Part shown: in pieces, positions 63,796 through 64,000 of the stretch | Layout of the letters: the number at the start of each line of letters is the position of its first letter | Position numbering within the stretch: the first letter of the stretch is position 1 | Assembly (NCBI GenBank): GCA_028284345.1 | Contig: JANQRY010000010.1 | Span: forward strand, 186,001 to 250,000 | Length of the DNA: 64,000 nucleotides | DNA from: Hyphococcus sp. | GTDB taxonomy: Bacteria > Pseudomonadota > Alphaproteobacteria > Caulobacterales > Parvularculaceae | Direction: 5' to 3' | Translations under genes and position numbers: made by a program | Notes under the pieces: generated by a model | Told to the model about the DNA's origin: nothing | Databases searched by the model: none | What the model saw: only the letters and a program-made list of their open reading frames with translations

Positions 63796-64000
63796 ATGAA
63801 GGGCGTTAAATCGCGCACTGTCGTTATCGCTGTCGTGTTGTTGTTTTTTGCAGCTTTCTTCGCGTACGCTTTCTGGCCCCGCGCCGTCAGCGTCGATATG
63901 GCGACGATCGAACGCGGCGCCATGATGGTGACGATCAACGAGGAAGCGAAGACGCGCGTGCATGACGCGTTCGTTGTCTCCGCGCCCGTCGCTGGCCGCC
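63796..64000 (+). CDS. HlyD-family membrane-fusion (adaptor) protein, partial
   Basis: The first 68 codons, cut by the right window edge. N-terminal TM anchor (about 7-27, TVVIAVVLLFFAAFFAYAFW), then VDMATIERGAMMVTINEEAK and VVSAPVAGR, the conserved beta-barrel and lipoyl-domain beginning of HlyD/MacA-type adaptors. It starts 3 nt after the permease, completing a tripartite exporter operon. Confidence 0.88.
   Translation, partial: MKGVKSRTVVIAVVLLFFAAFFAYAFWPRAVSVDMATIERGAMMVTINEEAKTRVHDAFVVSAPVAGR

Overview
The window looks like a chromosomal segment of an alphaproteobacterium. It is GC-rich with a strong third-position GC bias, which produces many long antisense shadow ORFs. It carries a FixL/FixJ pair with a Crp/Fnr-type regulator, an Xps-ordered type II secretion cluster, a TonB-dependent receptor and a class I PHA synthase. 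The gene mix suggests a marine or soil aerobe of a Parvularcula/Hyphomonas/Caulobacter-like lineage; that placement is inference, because no rRNA gene is present.

Layout. (1) 1-1.3 kb: two minus-strand subunits of a molybdenum hydroxylase of the PaoABC type, the FAD subunit cut by the window edge. (2) 1.6-5.5 kb: a LysR regulator and a relatively AT-rich TonB-dependent receptor, then a strong bidirectional terminator. (3) 5.5-7.35 kb: an IS3 remnant, then an islet of about 1.36 kb at tRNA-Asp. The islet is bounded by a perfect 52-bp direct repeat (the 3' part of the tRNA), carries one DUF3800-like gene and has an unusual cluster of palindromes upstream of it. (4) 7.7-34.1 kb: mostly ordinary chromosomal genes (EF-G paralogue, alkaline phosphatase, ilvE, mazG, cysK, metG, a bacterial voltage-gated sodium channel, an MFS operon, recG, galU, photolyase, cyclopropane synthase). 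An SDR gene with lower GC is inserted among them. (5) 34.1-48.1 kb: an accessory block. It holds a duplicated two-gene module of small secreted cysteine-containing proteins (A-B-A-B), a third B-like protein, a truncated gspE copy, and a complete-looking gspEFGHIJ-LM-N(C)-D cluster that lacks gspK. It ends in a region with tRNA fragments. (6) 48.4-64 kb: an oxygen-sensing and low-oxygen physiology island. It contains a FixL with the haem-ligand histidine in place, FixJ and a FixK-like regulator. Then come a universal stress protein with a kinase, a phasin, a phaC-(maoC-pta)-ackA operon, CBS and BON proteins, and an ABC exporter with a truncated HlyD adaptor.

How the parts work together. In the last island, FNR/FixK-type boxes (TTGAT-N4-ATCAA or close variants) lie in three regulatory gaps: usp/phasin, upstream of phaC, and BON/ABC. 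With the local FixLJ-K genes this suggests a physically clustered regulon that couples low oxygen to PHA storage, acetate-linked ATP formation and stress survival. The secreted A/B proteins next to a type II secretion system are candidate substrates or accessory factors of that system; this is a proximity argument only. I saw no CRISPR array and no complete insertion sequence, and found one intact tRNA.
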